Below, one piece after another: positions 1-8,152 of a stretch of DNA of 64,000 nucleotides. Position numbers and translations under genes: made by a program. The notes under the pieces were generated by a model. It was not told the DNA's origin, did no database searches, and saw nothing but the letters and a program-made list of their open reading frames with translations. Within the stretch, counting starts at the first letter, position 1; each line of letters opens with the position of its first letter. Source of the stretch: Dyadobacter sp. CY356 (GTDB taxonomy: Bacteria > Bacteroidota > Bacteroidia > Cytophagales > Spirosomataceae); the NCBI RefSeq assembly GCF_021440195.1, contig NZ_JAJTSZ010000010.1, forward strand, positions 124,001 to 188,000, read 5' to 3'.

Positions 1-2
1 AA

Positions 3-1793
3 TTAGGTGTTCTTCTTGCAGGAAGTTATCAGAATACTTACCGTGGAAGCAATAGTTTATTTTTTGATTCTGAAACGGTTGATACGCTGAGAGGAGAAAC
101 GCTTACCAAACGAAATGAAAGACAATATTCTGAACAGCAGACCCGCTACGGTCTTCATTCCAAACTGGATTTCAGGATCAATGACCGGAACAAAATCCAG
201 TTCTACAACGCCTTGATGAGCCTGACGAATGTCCAGGTCAGAGATGTGAAATCAACCCAGCTGACGATCGGTGGTTATGATCCGGTTCTTGGTAATGCAA
301 CGCTGGGTTATTCCCCACGCTCACGCCTGACCCGTCAGAAGATTTTCAACAGCACTTTACAGGGAAAACATCAGCTGACTGAACATTGGGGTCTGGACTG
401 GTCCGCAGTATATTCAAAGGCGACCAATGAAGTTCCTGATAATGTAACGATTCCACTTTTGGGAATCCGGGAAAATTTTGTTGACAAGCCTACTACGGTA
501 GAGGATGCAAGCAGAAGATGGGAGCATAATTCGGATCGTGATCTGGCCGGATATCTGAATGTCAGCTACAAACAGACCGTGGGATCAACTGATCTGGAAT
601 GGATGGCCGGAGGACTTTTCAGGGATAAAAAACGTTCGAATTTTTATAATAATTATCAGTTAAGGCCGGCCAATCTTTTTGCGGAATATGGGGTTGATTT
701 CAACAATTATTCAGAGATAAATTTTACCATCCAGAATCCAAGAGGCTCCGTTGCTACTGCCCTTAATTATGACGCAACCGAAAAAATCAAAGCCGGATAC
801 TTTCAGTTAAAAGCAGAGTCTGCCATGCTTGAAGTTTTGGGTGGAGTTCGTGTAGAAGCAACTGATCAGGGATATTCCATGCTGTTTCCGATAGGTGAGG
901 ACAGGCCAACGGGCAGCCAGGTTTATACTGATATTTTGCCAAGCCTTCATTTGAAATACAAAACTGGTGGTAATGTCAATATGCGCGCTTCCTATTTCCG
1001 CTCGCTCAACAGACCTGGTTTCTTTGAAATTGTGCCATATCGTATTGTAAACGAAGAATATCAGGAGCGTGGAAATGCTGATTTGCAAAGAGCAATCGCT
1101 GATAACATTGATCTTCGTTATGAGCTTTTTTCCAAACCTTCCGAGCAGTTTATGGTCGGTCTTTTCTACAAACATATCAAAAACCCGATTGAGTATACTT
1201 TGCAAAAAGACGTGATCCGTGGCCAGGATATATATTACTCTCCGGGAAATTTTGGAAACGCCAATAACTACGGACTAGAACTGGATTTTATCAAGTACAT
1301 CAAAATGTTTGGTGTCAAAGCAAATTATACCTACACCCATTCGCAAATCACCACGCCAAAATCCAAACGAATCCGTAATGAAAGTGGTGATCTTGAAACA
1401 ATCAGCGTTGAGCAATCCAGACCGCTTTACGGGCAATCAGCGCATGTAGCAAATCTTTCTCTCTTGTTCAAAAACGCGAAAAAAGGGATTGATGCGCAAT
1501 TGGCAGGAGGTTTCACCGGAGAGCGGATCAATACAGTTTCACAATTTCTGGATAATGATCTTTGGCAAAAAGGCTTTGTCCAGCTGGATGCATCTTTTGA
1601 AAAAACACTTAAAAACGGGCTGGGGATTTTCGTAAAAGCCAATAACCTTCTCAACACGCCCATGGAAGTTTTTATGAAAAATTTCAGTGCTGCAAACAAA
1701 GATGTTGCTGATCAAAACAGCCAGAAAACAACCCTGATGCGCCGCGATTATTACCAGCGGTCTTACCTGATCGGAATACGTTACAAATTCTAA
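3..1793 (+). CDS. TonB-dependent receptor, C-terminal part (5' end outside window)
   Basis: The frame is open from the first bases of the window, so the N-terminus and plug domain lie upstream; an ATG at 213 is only internal. The visible ~596 residues read as a TonB-dependent outer-membrane beta-barrel: alternating strands, the receptor-type stretch SYFRSLNRPGFFEIVPY, a later GNADLQRAIADNIDLRYE segment, and a C-terminal aromatic end (GIRYKF) typical for barrel insertion. It would import a substrate across the outer membrane using TonB energy. It is followed 38 bp later by a beta-helix lipoprotein and then a phytase, which suggests uptake of phytate or of phytase products; the substrate is inference from context. 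Confidence 0.9.
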   Translation, partial: LGVLLAGSYQNTYRGSNSLFFDSETVDTLRGETLTKRNERQYSEQQTRYGLHSKLDFRINDRNKIQFYNALMSLTNVQVRDVKSTQLTIGGYDPVLGNATLGYSPRSRLTRQKIFNSTLQGKHQLTEHWGLDWSAVYSKATNEVPDNVTIPLLGIRENFVDKPTTVEDASRRWEHNSDRDLAGYLNVSYKQTVGSTDLEWMAGGLFRDKKRSNFYNNYQLRPANLFAEYGVDFNNYSEINFTIQNPRGSVATALNYDATEKIKAGYFQLKAESAMLEVLGGVRVEATDQGYSMLFPIGEDRPTGSQVYTDILPSLHLKYKTGGNVNMRASYFRSLNRPGFFEIVPYRIVNEEYQERGNADLQRAIADNIDLRYELFSKPSEQFMVGLFYKHIKNPIEYTLQKDVIRGQDIYYSPGNFGNANNYGLELDFIKYIKMFGVKANYTYTHSQITTPKSKRIRNESGDLETISVEQSRPLYGQSAHVANLSLLFKNAKKGIDAQLAGGFTGERINTVSQFLDNDLWQKGFVQLDASFEKTLKNGLGIFVKANNLLNTPMEVFMKNFSAANKDVADQNSQKTTLMRRDYYQRSYLIGIRYKF

Positions 1794-1831
1794 AACTTTT
1801 TATAAAAATTAATTATCAATCTCGAATTCAA

Positions 1832-3094
1832 ATGAAAAATCTATTTATTTCTTGCGCACTGGCTATGTTGGCCCTGGCATCTTGTAGTGACGACAGTGAG
1901 GATACTGCACCGGTAATTGATGTACCGGTAGTGCAGGAATCCGTTGCAGGTGAAGTTTCGGGTGTCTGGACCAAAGGCGGCACTTACAAAATCACCGGCC
2001 ATATTCAAATTCCGAAAGGAAAATCGCTGACCATTCAGGAAGGTGTAACTGTGCTTTTCAGTGATTCTGTTGTGAAGCCTGAGGTTTTGGTTTTGGGGAA
2101 TTTGTATAGTCTTGGTACTGCCGAAGCACCTGTAAAATTCACTGTGCCTGACAGCTGGAAAACAGCAAAAAATCTTTACGGAAATCTTTGGGGCGGTCTG
2201 GTTGCAGGTCGTGAATCAGCAGAATTTGTATTAAGTAACACAATCCTTGAATACGGTGGCGCGGTTACAACAGAAGAATCTCCATCTGTGAAAGCTGGTT
2301 TATACAAAGCATTGGCGGGTGAGCACGTTCCTGTGTTATACTATCCGAATGTGAGCGGAAAATTAGTCGTTACGGGAAGTACGATCCGTAATTTTAATGA
2401 AGATGGTTTTTACATCGAAGGTGGCCAGGTAATTATTGCAAATAATTATTTCTATACTACCGGCGTTTCGGGTGGTGATGCTATCAACATTAAATCAGGA
2501 GTTCAGGCTGATGTCGCGTTCAATGTTGTGTATAGTCCTAATACCAATGCACTTAAACTTTCCAGCACGGGTGACCGTACTCCGCAGGCTTACGTTGTAG
2601 GTTATAATAACACGATCATCAATGCAGGTTGGAGAAGACCAACAACAAAAGGCGGATCGATCTGGCTTGAAAAGGCGGTTCGTGTTGATCTTTATAACAA
2701 TCTTCTTGCCAACGATCGCTACGGAATTAAAAGAGACGCAGGAAATCCTGAGGATGCTAGATCGGTCATCAGCAATACTTTTTATTATGGTTATGATCAG
2801 ACTACAACAAATCAGTTTCAGCCTACAACCGAAATTGTTAAAGGCATTAATGATATTATTTCTGCCAAAGCAGGTGAGAACGATCCTAAATTTGTTAATT
2901 ATCCGCTGACAACCGCCACTGCGAATGCTACTTACGATAACACCTGGGACTTTCATTTACAGGCTGGTTCGCCGGCGCTGACCAAAGGGAAAACGGACTT
3001 TACTCGTCTTTATGCCAATGGTATCGTTGTGAACGGTATTACCTATAAATCTCCTGCACCTGCTAGTTATATCGGCGCATTGGGCACTAAGTAA
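1832..3094 (+). CDS. Right-handed parallel beta-helix lipoprotein
   Basis: 420 residues. A lipoprotein signal ends in L15-A-S-C18, so the protein is probably lipid-anchored, likely at the outer membrane or surface. After a short acidic linker the chain has short repeating hydrophobic turns (for example GKSLTIQEGVTVLF and later NNYFYTTGVSGGDAINIKSG), the pattern of right-handed parallel beta-helix proteins. No catalytic motif is recognised. It lies between a TonB receptor (38 bp upstream) and a phytase, so it may act as a surface substrate-binding partner of the receptor. The family call is moderately sure; the role is inferred. Confidence 0.75.
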   Translation: MKNLFISCALAMLALASCSDDSEDTAPVIDVPVVQESVAGEVSGVWTKGGTYKITGHIQIPKGKSLTIQEGVTVLFSDSVVKPEVLVLGNLYSLGTAEAPVKFTVPDSWKTAKNLYGNLWGGLVAGRESAEFVLSNTILEYGGAVTTEESPSVKAGLYKALAGEHVPVLYYPNVSGKLVVTGSTIRNFNEDGFYIEGGQVIIANNYFYTTGVSGGDAINIKSGVQADVAFNVVYSPNTNALKLSSTGDRTPQAYVVGYNNTIINAGWRRPTTKGGSIWLEKAVRVDLYNNLLANDRYGIKRDAGNPEDARSVISNTFYYGYDQTTTNQFQPTTEIVKGINDIISAKAGENDPKFVNYPLTTATANATYDNTWDFHLQAGSPALTKGKTDFTRLYANGIVVNGITYKSPAPASYIGALGTK

Positions 3095-3102
3095 TTTTTT
3101 AA

Positions 3103-3136
3103 CTCCCGGAAAAGTTAAGTTTTCCGGGGGCTTTTA
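3103..3136 (+). terminator. Hairpin between beta-helix gene and phytase gene
   Basis: Arms CTCCCGGAAAA (3103-3113) and TTTTCCGGGGG (3120-3130) pair with one wobble around a 6-nt loop and are followed by CTTTTAA. It looks like a Rho-independent terminator or attenuator placed inside an otherwise co-directional gene set. Confidence 0.6.
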
Positions 3137-3156
3137 ATGATTTATCAATTGATTCT

Positions 3157-4254
3157 GTGAAAAATCTGATCTGCCCGATTGCCGTGCTGACGCTGCTTCT
3201 ATGCGGTTGTCAGGACAAAAAGCAAATGTCCGAGCCATCTTCCACAAAGGGAAATCTGACATCTGTTATTGAGCCTATGTTCGAATCCGACACCGTAGCT
3301 AACGATTCGGATGACCCCGCCGTCTGGATCAATCCGCAAGATCCGGCTCAAAGCCTGATACTTGGTACGGATAAGGATGAAAAAGGTGGTTTGTATGTTT
3401 TTGATCTTGAAGGAAAAATCAAAAATGATAAAGTTGTTCATGGACTTAAGCGTCCAAACAATGTTGATGTGGAGTATGGTTTGGTGCTGGGCGGGAAGTC
3501 AACTGATATCGCTGTGGTAACCGAACGTCTAACCCATAAAATCCGGATATTTTCTCTACCTGATATGGCACCCGTTGATAATGGCGGAATTGATGTTTTT
3601 GTAGGTGAAATAAAAGATGGAGAGCGTGATTTGATGGGTATTGGTCTTTATAAAAACAAGTCAGGGAAGATTTATGCGATAGTTGGTAGAAAAACCGGTC
3701 CAACGACCGGGAGTTATCTCTGGCAATATCTTTTGGAAGACAACGGAAACGGAAAAGTTAAAGCAACACTTGTCCGTAAATTTGGATCTTACAGTGGTTT
3801 GAAAGAGATAGAATCTATCGCAGTTGACGATAATCTTGGCTATGTATACTATTCTGATGAAGGAAAAGGGGTTCGTAAATATTTTGCTGATCCTGAAAAA
3901 GGTAATAAAGAATTAGCTCTTTTTGCTACGACAGGTTTTACGGAAGACCACGAAGGAATTTCAATTTATCAGCTGACAGATTCAACTGGTTATATTCTGG
4001 TTTCAGATCAGGGTGCAAACCAGTTCAGGATTTTTGACCGTCAGCCGGATTTGGATAGTACGGGGTCGCAAAGGCTGCTCAAAACAGTGAAGGTAAAGGC
4101 AAATCATAGCGATGGTTCTGAAATGGTTTCCATTCCTTTAAACCAAAATTTCAAAAACGGACTATTTGTGGCGATGAGTGATAACAAAACGTTTCACCTG
4201 TACCGTTGGGAGGATATTGCTGGAAAGGAGCTGTTAAAAATTAAGACCAAATAA
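3157..4254 (+). CDS. Beta-propeller phytase (3-phytase), lipoprotein
   Basis: 365 residues with a GTG start at 3157, chosen because it gives a complete lipoprotein signal ending L15-C-G-C18. Beta-propeller phytases hydrolyse phosphate from myo-inositol hexakisphosphate using bound calcium. Family signatures are visible: DDPAVW at residues 52-57, a following GTDKDEKGGLYVFDLEGK blade motif, and DHEGISIY near residue 265. The length matches the family. The lipid anchor suggests action at the cell envelope, next to a TonB receptor that could import the products. A hairpin separates it from the preceding gene, so its expression may be tuned separately. Confidence in the family is high. Confidence 0.9.
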   Translation: MKNLICPIAVLTLLLCGCQDKKQMSEPSSTKGNLTSVIEPMFESDTVANDSDDPAVWINPQDPAQSLILGTDKDEKGGLYVFDLEGKIKNDKVVHGLKRPNNVDVEYGLVLGGKSTDIAVVTERLTHKIRIFSLPDMAPVDNGGIDVFVGEIKDGERDLMGIGLYKNKSGKIYAIVGRKTGPTTGSYLWQYLLEDNGNGKVKATLVRKFGSYSGLKEIESIAVDDNLGYVYYSDEGKGVRKYFADPEKGNKELALFATTGFTEDHEGISIYQLTDSTGYILVSDQGANQFRIFDRQPDLDSTGSQRLLKTVKVKANHSDGSEMVSIPLNQNFKNGLFVAMSDNKTFHLYRWEDIAGKELLKIKTK

Positions 4255-4280
4255 TAAAATCCATTTTTCTTAAAAGTGCA

Positions 4281-4325
4281 AAACGGATAACATAACGGTA
4301 TTGAACCGGATGTTATCCGTTTTTG
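4281..4325 (+). terminator. Rho-independent terminator after phytase
   Basis: Thirteen-bp arms AAACGGATAACAT (4281-4293) and ATGTTATCCGTTT (4310-4322) followed by a T-run. It sits 26 bp past the phytase stop and closes the phytase locus. Confidence 0.75.
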
Positions 4326-4446
4326 CGTTATGGAATGTTAATTCGTGTGAAGATAATTTAATATTACCCGGGCTTTTGTAACCCTTATTTATTTACTTAA
4401 TTGCAGCTTATTCAGTTTTCAATTCCCTCTTAAAATTTCAAATTTT

Positions 4447-4857
4447 ATGTTTCAAAAAATCCGAACAGTATCAGTTGCATTATTTTTTTCAACATTATTT
4501 ATTTTATCATCCTGCACAGACCACAACATTGCGCCAGGTCCGTTAGCTTTGACCACACTAAAATCTTTTGGAACATCAGGCTACCAGATCCAGGTCGATG
4601 AAGTGGGAGACAAGCCTGTTACTGAATATGGTATCGTATACACGGCTTATCCTCGTGGCCTTGGCGACCATAATATACAACCGACTATTGCGGATAATAA
4701 AATCATATTTACTTCGCCGATTGCTCCGGGTGTAAATACATTCACAGGAACAATTCGTGATTCCGGGGCAACTTTTTATTACTATCGCGCTTATGCCATT
4801 GTCGACGGTAGCCCGGTGTATGGTACTTACCTGGCTTATACTGTTCAGGCTCCTTAA
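4447..4857 (+). CDS. Small hypothetical lipoprotein
   Basis: 136 residues with a signal peptide and lipobox ending S21-S-C23. The remaining ~110 residues are rich in beta strands and aromatic residues (ATFYYYRAYAIVDGSPVYG), resembling fibronectin-III-like domains often found in Bacteroidota surface lipoproteins, although I cannot assign a named family. It has its own leader (192 bp from the phytase stop) and is followed by two hairpins, so it is probably monocistronic. Function unknown. Confidence 0.65.
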   Translation: MFQKIRTVSVALFFSTLFILSSCTDHNIAPGPLALTTLKSFGTSGYQIQVDEVGDKPVTEYGIVYTAYPRGLGDHNIQPTIADNKIIFTSPIAPGVNTFTGTIRDSGATFYYYRAYAIVDGSPVYGTYLAYTVQAP

Positions 4858-4904
4858 TTTGCTATTATATAAGCTGATGTGTTTCGGCACGGACAAAAGG
4901 TTTC

Positions 4905-4937
4905 TTATCAAATAGTCTGTTTTGATAAAATTTTTTT
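4905..4937 (+). terminator. Hairpin with T-run
   Basis: TTATCAAA (4905-4912) pairs with TTTGATAA (4921-4928), followed by a run of seven T (4931-4937). A likely terminator of the small lipoprotein gene. Confidence 0.55.
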
Positions 4938-4961
4938 GAAGTCGGAATCAGAGACAAAAAT

Positions 4962-5009
4962 GAAAAAGTCAGAAGAAGTCTACACGGCAACTTCTGGCTT
5001 TTTCGTTTT
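4962..5009 (+). terminator. Second hairpin with T-rich tail
   Basis: GAAAAAGTCAGAAG (4962-4975) pairs with CTTCTGGCTTTTTC (4991-5004) with one wobble and is followed by GTTTT. It is a second terminator-like hairpin in the 353-bp gap between the lipoprotein and the toxin-antitoxin pair; the rest of that gap holds no convincing gene. Confidence 0.55.
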
Positions 5010-5210
5010 AGTGAACAGAAGGTGTGGCAGGTTAAACCAACCGATTCAACCTGAAGGTTTGCTTGCCGCCGGATAAGTCTTGTCTTTTGCGTATTGAATT
5101 TGTTCATTTACATTTTATGCGAGAATAAAATAATTATATTTATAAATGTTCGGTACCGTGTAGTTTTACACTGGTCATCTTATTTTACAGTCACCAAGTA
5201 TAATCTGAGT

Positions 5211-5429
5211 ATGGAAACATTAGTGATAACTACAAAAGGAGGCAAGTTGAAAGCATTAAAGGCTTTTCTTGTTGCGCTTGAAATCCCATTTCAGGATGAG
5301 AGTCTAAATTCACATGGACAGGAGGAGTTCGTGGCAAATATCCAGGCGGCGGAAGAAGATATAAAAGCAGGTAGGATTATGACGGTAAAAGGGAAGAAAG
5401 AACTTCATTCCATGTTGGATAGTTTATGA
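5211..5429 (+). CDS. Antitoxin of a YoeB-type toxin-antitoxin pair
   Basis: 72 residues from the ATG at 5211; the frame extends upstream to 5094 but that part reads as untranslated AT-rich leader, and METLVITT is the typical beginning of these proteins. The sequence is small and charged, with an N-terminal beta strand and a helical acidic C-terminus. It overlaps the downstream toxin by ATGA, the standard arrangement for type II modules, so translation is probably coupled. It should neutralise the toxin and repress the operon; short palindromes upstream (CGGTACCG at 5151-5158 and GTGTA-N4-TACAC at 5158-5171) could be its operator. The identification rests largely on the partner gene. Confidence 0.7.
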   Translation: METLVITTKGGKLKALKAFLVALEIPFQDESLNSHGQEEFVANIQAAEEDIKAGRIMTVKGKKELHSMLDSL

Positions 5430-5704
5430 GTTACGATCTTCAATTTACGGATCAGTCTTTAAAAGATATTCAGCGAATTAAGCAGTCGGGAAATAAGCCC
5501 TTATATAAAAAACTGGTTGCTTTATTGGATGAGCTTGTTGATCATCCGGAAACTGGTACCGGCAAGCCTGAATTATTGAGATACTATGCATTACCAACTT
5601 GGTCCAGAAGAATATCTCAGGAACATAGATTAATATATCGAATACATGAATCAACCGTAAGCGTCATAATTTTATCGACCTGGGGTCATTATGACGACAA
5701 ATAG
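5426..5704 (+). CDS. YoeB/Txe-family mRNA interferase toxin
   Basis: 92 residues, full length for the family. Characteristic sequence: YDLQFTDQSLKDIQRIK at the start, GTGKPELLRY in the middle, then WSRRISQEHRLIYRI and a C-terminal VIILSTWGHYDD. These contain the conserved basic residues and the C-terminal His-Tyr used by YoeB to cleave mRNA in the ribosomal A site. It is translationally coupled to the antitoxin (4-bp overlap) and ends 15 bp from a convergent ABC transporter gene. It appears intact. Confidence 0.88.
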   Translation: MSYDLQFTDQSLKDIQRIKQSGNKPLYKKLVALLDELVDHPETGTGKPELLRYYALPTWSRRISQEHRLIYRIHESTVSVIILSTWGHYDDK

Positions 5705-5718
5705 GTGTCCTTAAACCA

Positions 5719-7470
5719 TCATCTCTCAAACCGTCTCTCTCCAATCTGCTGTCTCCACATTGCATAATACAATCCCTTTTTATCAAGCAGATCCTGGTGA
5801 GAACCTGTCTCGACAATTTTTCCTTTTTCCAGCACATAAATAACATCGGCGTGAAGAATTGTAGAAAGCCTGTGCGCAATTAGAATTGTCATTTGCTGTC
5901 GGTCAGTTGAAATATCACGGATGGTCTGGGTAATATCCTGTTCTGTCAGCGAGTCTAGTGCTGATGTTGCTTCGTCGAAAATAAGCAGTCGCGGTTTTCT
6001 TAAAAGTGCCCTGGCTATCGAAATACGCTGTTTTTCTCCGCCCGAAAGTTTCATTCCATTTTCACCCAAGATTGTTTGCACTCCGTTTGACGCCTTTGCT
6101 ATCAGCGCAGTCGCTGACGCTTTTTCCAAGGCCGTGGCAATGTCTGCATCCGTGGCGGAAGGGTTGGCGTAAAGAAGATTTTCCCGGATGGTGCCTGCAA
6201 ATAATTGCGTATCCTGGGTTACAAACCCGATCTGTCTTCTCAATGGATTGTATCGAATGGTTGAAGAATCGTCATCATTGAAATAGATATGTCCTTCGAC
6301 AGGTAAATACAGTCCGATCAAAAGTTTTACCAAAGTGGATTTTCCGGAACCGGACGGGCCGACAAAAGCAATTGTCTGGCCTGATTTTACGCTAAACGAA
6401 ATATCGTCAATGGCATTATATCCTGCGGATTGGTGACGGAATATGACATGATCAAATTTTAAACTTGTCAACGGACCAACTTCCACAGCATTTTCAGGCC
6501 GTTGTTCAATAGGTTTATTCATCAGCTGATCAAAAATCTTCACCGAAGCGTCAACCTCTCTGTATTGAAGTATCAAGTTACCAAGATCCTGCAAAGGACT
6601 GAATATGGCGGTTGAAATAAACTGCATGGCGATCAGCTCACCTGTGGTGAGTATCTTTCTGAAAATCAGCCATAACAAAATAAAAAGAATGGATTGTTTG
6701 AGAAGATTCAGCGTCACACCTTGCAGAAACGTCAGCATACCGACTTTGCGGGCTTTAAACATTTCAAGCTGAAAAATTTCCAGCGTTTGTTTGTTCAGTC
6801 TCCGGATTTCAGAAAAGGTCAGCCCAAGACTTTTAACAAGTTCAATATTGCGCAGACTTTCGGTAATAATCCCGGCCTGCGCGTTGGTTTGTTTGTTGAT
6901 ATTTCGTTGGATACTTTTTATTTTCTTGGATAACAAGCCTGTCAATGAGCCAAGCACGAGCACGCCGATCAGGAAAACAGGAATCAGCATCCAGTTTTTG
7001 TTGATGCTATACCAAAGCAAAAAACCAATGGAAATCAGCGAAGAAAAAAGAATATTGATAAACGAATTGGTAAAACGTTCAGTATCCGTTTTTACTTTTT
7101 GCAAAACGGACAAAGTCGTGCCGCTTCTGTTTTCTTCAAATTCCTGAAAGGAGAGACGAAGCGTTTGTTTCAGTCCGTCATTGAAGATGTTCATACCAAA
7201 ATGCGCAACCGCTTTTCTAGTCAGATATTCCTGATATGACTTGGAGAGTTTTGCAACAATCGCAATACCAACCGCTATTCCCAGCCAGTATAAAACGCTG
7301 TTTATAAGTTCTTTTTCAGAAAGATTTTTGGGATTTCCTGCATAATTATCTACGATTTTGCCAAAGATCAGAGGATCTAAAAGTGTAAGCAGCTGAGCAA
7401 AACCTGCCAGTAAAAGTGAAAGAATTATAAGTCGCTTTTGTGGCCGAAGGTATTTCCAGAGAGTTTTCAT
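5719..7470 (-). CDS. ABC exporter, fused permease-ATPase (MsbA-like)
   Basis: 583 residues from the ATG at 7470 (MKTLWKYLRPQKR); the frame can be extended to a TTG at 7500 but the ATG gives the usual exporter N-terminus. The first ~310 residues form a six-helix ABC transmembrane domain; the C-terminal nucleotide-binding domain shows Walker A GPSGSGKST near residue 370, signature LSGGEKQR near 477, Walker B LLIFDEATSALDS near 495 and the switch histidine in LIAHRLST. It should act as a homodimer exporting lipid, peptide or drug; the substrate cannot be deduced. It stands alone, convergent with the toxin gene. Confidence 0.9.
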   Translation of the reverse strand: MKTLWKYLRPQKRLIILSLLLAGFAQLLTLLDPLIFGKIVDNYAGNPKNLSEKELINSVLYWLGIAVGIAIVAKLSKSYQEYLTRKAVAHFGMNIFNDGLKQTLRLSFQEFEENRSGTTLSVLQKVKTDTERFTNSFINILFSSLISIGFLLWYSINKNWMLIPVFLIGVLVLGSLTGLLSKKIKSIQRNINKQTNAQAGIITESLRNIELVKSLGLTFSEIRRLNKQTLEIFQLEMFKARKVGMLTFLQGVTLNLLKQSILFILLWLIFRKILTTGELIAMQFISTAIFSPLQDLGNLILQYREVDASVKIFDQLMNKPIEQRPENAVEVGPLTSLKFDHVIFRHQSAGYNAIDDISFSVKSGQTIAFVGPSGSGKSTLVKLLIGLYLPVEGHIYFNDDDSSTIRYNPLRRQIGFVTQDTQLFAGTIRENLLYANPSATDADIATALEKASATALIAKASNGVQTILGENGMKLSGGEKQRISIARALLRKPRLLIFDEATSALDSLTEQDITQTIRDISTDRQQMTILIAHRLSTILHADVIYVLEKGKIVETGSHQDLLDKKGLYYAMWRQQIGERRFER

Positions 7471-7567
7471 ATGATATTTGAATGTACTTTTCGTGTACAA
7501 TTCCTATGCCGTAAGGTAACATATGTCCTGATAATTTCTCCGCGCCGAACCTATTTCAGTTATAATT

Positions 7568-7575
7568 TAGTTTTG
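7568..7575 (+). promoter_or_regulatory. Candidate Bacteroidota -7 element
   Basis: TAGTTTTG matches TAnnTTTG, the -7 consensus of the Bacteroidota primary sigma factor, 28 bp upstream of the MsrA-like start. No clear -33 TTG was found at the expected spacing. Confidence 0.35.
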
Positions 7576-7603
7576 TTATTAACTTTCAGGGATTTGGAAA
7601 AGT

Positions 7604-8125
7604 ATGGATGAAAACAATAAAATTGGATTTGGCGGGAGTTGCCACTGGTGCACGGAAGCTATTTTTCAATCATTAAAGGGAGTGTCAAATGTAGAACAGG
7701 GATGGATCGCTTCCGAAAGGGAAAATTCAAACTTTTCTGAGGCTATTATTGTGCATTTCAATGACAGCGTTATTTCTTTGGAAACGCTTATTGCGGTTCA
7801 TCTGCATACCCACAGCTGTACCTCACAGCATAATATGCGATCTAAATACCGGTCTGCGATTTATGTTTTTACGCCTGAGCAAATTGTACTTTCCATGGGC
7901 GCAATCAGCTTATTGCAAAGCGAATTTGATAACCCGATCATCACTACGGTTGAAACATTTTACGATTTCAGGCTCAATCAGGAAACGTATCTGGAATACT
8001 TTTATAAAAATCCCCGGAAACCCTTTTGTAAAAATATTATTACGCCCAAGCTCCGGATATTATTAAAACAATTCAGCGGCGTGGTTGATCACAATAAACT
8101 GACTGAAGAATCTTTGAAGGGTTGA
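7604..8125 (+). CDS. Divergent peptide methionine sulfoxide reductase A
   Basis: 173 residues. The N-terminus GFGGSCHWCTEAIF aligns with the MsrA active-site motif GGGCFWGVEAxF, placing the catalytic cysteine at C13; Phe is replaced by His and an extra Cys follows the Trp. The later HTHSCTSQHNMRSKYRSAIY segment matches the MsrA HDPTxxxxQGNDxGxQYRSAIY region but has lost the HDPT and GND residues. MsrA reduces methionine-S-sulfoxide in damaged proteins. The changes suggest a divergent paralogue, perhaps with altered thiol chemistry. It is a single gene, convergent with the flavoprotein gene. Confidence 0.75.
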   Translation: MDENNKIGFGGSCHWCTEAIFQSLKGVSNVEQGWIASERENSNFSEAIIVHFNDSVISLETLIAVHLHTHSCTSQHNMRSKYRSAIYVFTPEQIVLSMGAISLLQSEFDNPIITTVETFYDFRLNQETYLEYFYKNPRKPFCKNIITPKLRILLKQFSGVVDHNKLTEESLKG

Positions 8126-8152
8126 TACCCTTCGAAATGTAGTCTTTTCGGG

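Noticed and set aside
4879-5076. 65-residue frame after the small lipoprotein
   Set aside because: It runs through two terminator-like hairpins and has no protein-like features.
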